Below are positions 59,845 to 64,000 of a stretch of 64,000 bases of DNA, in pieces; positions within the stretch are counted from its first letter, which is position 1, and every line of letters starts with the position of its first letter. The stretch is taken from contig NC_077239.1 of the NCBI RefSeq assembly GCF_947179165.1, positions 64,889,134-64,953,133 of the forward strand. The letters are read 5' to 3'. The notes below the pieces were generated by a model. That model was not told the origin of the DNA. It worked only from the letters and a program-made list of their open reading frames with translations, and made no database searches. Origin of the DNA: Solanum dulcamara (Eukaryota; Streptophyta; Magnoliopsida; Solanales; Solanaceae). The position numbers and the translations under genes were made by a program.

Positions 59845-60999
59845 TGTCACGCCCCGAGAGGGTACCCTAGGCGTGACCGAAACTCAGAAACCATCTCTGG
59901 CTTCCAAGAGAACTACTTGGTCTCATTACCCATTTGTTCATCAGCAGAAGACTTAAGAATACTAATGTAGACTTGTCATCATCAACATCAAAGGAAAAAT
60001 AGATAATTCTTAGAAGAAGTAGTTTCTAAGGAGAACTACTCCGATTACATCATCAAACTCTATCTATGAAGCCTCTAATACTCTTAGATGGTGCCAATGA
60101 CATGTACATGACTACCTTAAAAGAAACATAATACTCAAAAGTAATAAAAGGATAAAGAATTCCTCCGAATACAAAAAGGACTCACCAAATAGCTGAAAAA
60201 TAATGATCTTCAACGATGCGCCTGTTGAGGATCTCTAACACCTGTATCTGCATCATAAAATGATGCAGGTCGAATGACGTCAGTATGTGAAATGTACGAG
60301 TATGTAAAATGGCAGGAAGGTAAGGACATATATCAAGAAATTCCTCTTAGGAAAACTCAGCTCAGAACTCAACATTATCTCAACATTGATATGTAATGCA
60401 TGTTTAAAAATAATAATAATAATAATAAAAATAATAGTAATAAGCAATGCTTACTCAGTTGGAAGTTTCTATAAACATGAGCTAGCGATGATACAACGAA
60501 GCGATGTCGTTGCCACATTCATCTAATACCTTGCCAGGGTAAAGGACATCACCATGTTGGATCCACTCATCAAAGTCCTCTTTTTGGGACTTAAGAGGCA
60601 TAACCTCCATCCTACGCTGGCTACGTAGTTCTGGGGTTTGAGTCAATTAAACTCTTACCCAACTCGGTGCTCAATACTATTCCCAAAATATGTGCACATA
60701 TTAATCTCATCATCTAGTCTCATTGGACTTTAATTTAAATCATTAAAATCATCTCATTACCTCTTCATCAATCATTATACTTCAAAAACATCATTTACAT
60801 CTCATAAAAATATCTTGCTCAAAATATCATTTACTCAAATTCATTTAAACTCAACTCTTTTGCTCTTTCAAAACTCAATAAAATACATATATATCATTAA
60901 TTCATATCACTCTTTTTATCAATGAAAATATTAAAAATCCAATATTTTTACTCAAAACATGTGTAAAAATATTCATGAACATCAAATCAATTAGGATTC
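59845..60999 (-). repeat. LTR X1, left part (minus-oriented)
   Basis: It begins TGTCACGCCCCGAG and is the reverse complement of 61999-63157 over its length. A stem-loop with stem CTGCATCAT lies at 60248-60268. It is interrupted at 60999 by X2; the rest resumes at 63163. Contains no gene. Confidence 0.85.
60995..60999. other. Left target-site duplication of X2 (GATTC)
   Basis: GATTC stands directly before TGTAAC of X2 and again at 63158-63162 directly after its TGACA end. Removing X2 and one copy restores a sequence colinear with X2's own reverse complement. Confidence 0.9.
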
Positions 61000-63157
61000 T
61001 GTAACAACCCCTAAAATGTTGTATGTCGGTATTTCAATTCTCGATGAAAATAATACAGCCTATGTATTTTGGGCATAACGTTTCATAGGTTGGTCCAAAT
61101 TAGGTGATTCAAATTTCTGAGTAACCAAAACATCAATACCTACAACTTTCATGAAGAACACATCTTAAGATTCGGAGTATAAGTAGATTAAATAAATTAA
61201 TCTTTGCAAGATATAGTGCTGTGACAAAATTGAGTATTTATAGAAGAAAATTCATATCGCACTGTAGGTTACTCCAAATTGGTTGATTCTTGAATGATAT
61301 AAAACTAGACTTCCATATCTACAATTCTTATGAAGACACCAAATCCTAATAAGGAATTTATCTTATTCAAACGCAGCTTTGACAACGAGTATTCTGTTAA
61401 AAAGAACTCATCTTACCTACCATGGAAACATCTAGATACATTTGACATCATTCATGACATAAATTTTCCTCCATTTAACATCATCCATGACATCAATATA
61501 TTCCATTAAATTTTCAGATTTTTCTTTATAATTATTTTATTATTGTTAGGTCATTTTTTCCCACCTATAAATACCCACCTTATTTCCTCATTTTATTCAT
61601 CAATCTTTCTTAAGCATTTCTTCTCTCTATATACTTCTTCTCAAATATAGTTTTAGTTTTAGTAGTATAAAAATACTACTCTGGTTATTCTTATACTCTG
61701 GGTAGTACACAAAACGCTCCGGCGAGAAGAAAAGTCTAGGGGTCTAAGAGTGCTCCAATTCGGAGTAAACCTTCGGATTTAAGGTATGTAAGACTTTCAA
61801 AGCATTGGATTGAGTTCGTCCATGCGTTTAATATTTAAATTTATTATAATTGAGTTATAGTTGAGTTTTATCCAAATCTTGAATTCTAAATAAACTAATT
61901 CTTCTTCTATTGAGTTTGATATATTTATGCATTAATATTATTATTATTATTGTTATCTCTCATATTATTGGAATTATTGTTCATGGCTACTTTCCCATGA
62001 ATCCTAATTGATTTGATGTTCATGAATATTTTTACACATGTTTTGAGTAAAAATGTTGGCTTTTTAATATTTTCATTGATAAAAAGAGTGATATGAATTA
62101 ATGATATGTATGTATTTTATTGAGTTTTGAAAGAGCAAAAGAGTTGAGTTTGAATGAATTTGAGCAAATAATGTTTTGAGCAAGATGTTTTGATGAGATG
62201 TAAATGATGTTTTTGGAAGTATAATGATTGATAAACATGAAATGAGATGAATTTGATGATTTAAATTAAAGTACAATGAGACTAGATGATGAGTTTAATA
62301 TGAGCACATATTTTGGGAGTAGTATTGAGCATCGAGTTGGGTAAGAGTTTAATTGACTCAAACCCCAGAACTACGTAGCCAGCATAGGATGGAGGGTATG
62401 CCTCTTAAGTCCCAAAAAGAGGACTTTGATGAGTGGATCCAAGATGGTGATGTCCTTTACCCTGGCAAGGTATTGGATGGATGTGGCAAGGACATCGCTT
62501 CGTTGTATCATCGCTAGCTCATAAGTGTTGGTTATCGGTTAGAGAAACTCCCAACTGAGTAAGCATTGCTTATTACTATTATTTTTATTATTATATTTTA
62601 AACTTGCATTACATATTCATGTTGAGATGATGTTGAGTTCTGACCTGAGTTTTATTGAGAGGAGTTTTTTTGACATCTGTCCTTACCTTCCTGCCATTTT
62701 ACATACTCGTACATTCCACGTACTGACGTCATTCGACCTGCATCGTTTTATGATGCAGATACAGGTATTAGAGATCCTCAACAGGCGCATCGTTGAAGAT
62801 CATTTCTTTTTGACTATTTGGTGAGTCCTTCTTGTATTCGAAGGAACTCCTTATCCTTTTATTATTGTTGAGTGTGATGTTTCTTTTGAGGTAGCCATGG
62901 ACATGTTATTGGCACCATCTAAGAGTATTAGAGGCTTCATAGACAGAGTCTGATGATGTAATCGGAGTAGTTCTCCTTAGAAACTACTTCTTATAAGAAT
63001 TATCTATTTTTCCTTTGATTATGACAAGCCCACATTAGTATTCTTTTAAGTCTTCCGTTGATGAATATATAAGAAATGAGACCAAGTGGTTCTCTCGGAA
63101 GCCAGAAATGGTTTCTGAGTGCCAGCCACGCCTAGGGTACCCTCTCGGGGCGTGACA
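61000..63157 (+). repeat. Solo LTR X2 (plus-oriented)
   Basis: 2158 bp, TGTAACAACCCC to CGGGGCGTGACA, with no internal region attached and a perfect 5-base duplication, so it is a solo LTR. The first half shares sequence with the Y LTR read in reverse (for example the tgatgtcatggatgatgtta segment), so X and Y belong to one broad group. The stem-loop is at 62738-62758 with one stem base changed. Frames such as 62627-62824 are incidental. Confidence 0.88.
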
Positions 63158-63162
63158 GATTC

Positions 63163-63711
63163 ATGGGAAAGTAGCCATTAACAATAATTCCAATAATATG
63201 AGAGATAACAATAATAATAATATTAATGCATAAATATATCTAACTCAATAGAAGAAGAATTAATTCATTTAGAATTCAAGATTTGGATACAAATCAACTA
63301 TAACTCAATTATAATGAATTTAAATATTGGGCGCATGGACGAACTCAATCTGATGCTATGAAAGCCTTACATACCTTAAATCCGAAGTTTTACTTCAAAT
63401 TGGAACACTCTTGGACTCCTAGCCTTTTCTTCTCGCCGGAGCATTTTGTGTACTACTCGGAGTATAAGAATCACCGGAGTAGTATTTTTATACTAATAAA
63501 ACTATATTTGAGAATGAATAAAGAAGTATATAGAGAGGAGAGTTGCTTAAGAAAGCTTGATGAATAAAATGAGGAAATAAGGTGGGTATTTATAGGTGGG
63601 AAAGAGGGACCAAACAATAAATAAAATAATTATAAATAAAAATCTAAACATTTAATGGAATATATTGATGTCATGGATGACGTCAAATGGAGGGCAATTG
63701 ATGTCATTAGT
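63163..63711 (-). repeat. LTR X1, right part (minus-oriented), cut by T
   Basis: Reverse complement of 61998 down to about 61447, with scattered differences. It stops at gatgtcattag, where a new LTR starts. The remaining 440 bases of X1 are outside the window. Confidence 0.8.
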
Positions 63712-64000
63712 TGTTACATTCCGTATTTTTGCATTTTGGATTATTCGTAAGCTAACGATTATAAATTCAAGGACTTTTAATTTTGAATTTTAAAATGACA
63801 TGATTCGTTGTAGATGCCAAGTTATATGAATAATTTATGTGTAGTAAAATACATCTCAAGAAGGACCCTTAAGCCAAATCAAAATAGAAGCCATCAAATA
63901 TGTTTTTCTTAAAGTCACGTTTCGGGTAAGCTGACTTCGGGAGGCCATAACCTCTTTATAATTTGAGAATTTGGGAAAACTCTCAACATGAAAGTTGTAG
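63712..64000 (+). repeat. Start of another LTR-like element T, runs off the right edge
   Basis: TGTTACATTCCG begins a stretch with no match to X1, X2 or Y. TG at the start and the break in X1 point to a new insertion. Type and orientation are uncertain because only 289 bases are visible. Confidence 0.4.

Noticed and set aside
1..64000. Host protein-coding genes, tRNA or rRNA genes
   Set aside because: No frame outside mobile elements shows a recognisable domain, and no clear tRNA or rRNA sequence was seen on reading both strands. A computed tRNA and rRNA scan would be needed to be sure.

Overview
The window is a block of nested transposable elements from a plant nuclear genome and contains no recognisable host gene. 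Most of it is long-LTR Ty3/gypsy elements with a C-terminal chromodomain (Tekay/Del-like chromoviruses). There are also remnants of a Tat/Ogre-lineage gypsy element, a Mutator-like DNA transposon and an endogenous plant pararetrovirus (Caulimoviridae). This mix and the style of the LTRs suggest a repeat-rich heterochromatic region of a dicot, most probably Solanaceae. That placement comes from recognising the families, not from a database search.

Layout, left to right. 1-7190: minus-strand gypsy element U (decayed gag-pol and 5' LTR). 7290-9064: plus-strand Mutator-like transposase remnant. 9067-11690: old minus-oriented LTR-like block S. 11691-13930: plus-strand Tat/Ogre pol remnant with two RNase H domains, fused to an LTR fragment up to 14591. 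14592-18912 and 28375-28828: minus-strand gypsy element V, split by composite plus-strand element W (18913-28369), which has two gag-pol blocks with no LTR between them. 28829-31930: endogenous pararetrovirus pol and a downstream ORF. 31931-34190: minus-oriented Tat-type LTR. 34191-34763: candidate viral intergenic/promoter region. 34764 onwards: plus-strand gypsy element Z, whose integrase is split by a very young minus-strand insertion Y (40578-57433). Z's 3' LTR is cut at 59845 by LTR X1, which is itself cut by an oppositely oriented solo LTR X2 (61000-63157) and by another LTR start (T) at 63712.

The most striking object is Y. It is a tandem LTR-int-LTR-int-LTR dimer with three 2298-bp LTRs, two 4981-bp internal regions and one perfect GCAAT target duplication around the whole. 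Sites that differ between the LTRs show the middle LTR to be a left/right mosaic of the outer two, as unequal crossover between the 5' and 3' LTRs of one insertion predicts. Both copies share two nonsense codons in an otherwise continuous 1520-residue gag-pol frame. One copy has an additional private stop.

Inferred order of events (oldest first): old LTR/Tat fragments, V, W and the pararetrovirus in V, Z in the viral intergenic region, Y and X1 in Z, X2 and T in X1. No element is intact as read. I found no tRNA, rRNA, CRISPR array or bacterial-type gene system, and no convincing undescribed biological system. The novelty is structural: the recombinant dimer, an LTR inserted into its own kind, a virus-retrotransposon junction, and a stem-loop conserved with compensatory change across diverged LTRs.
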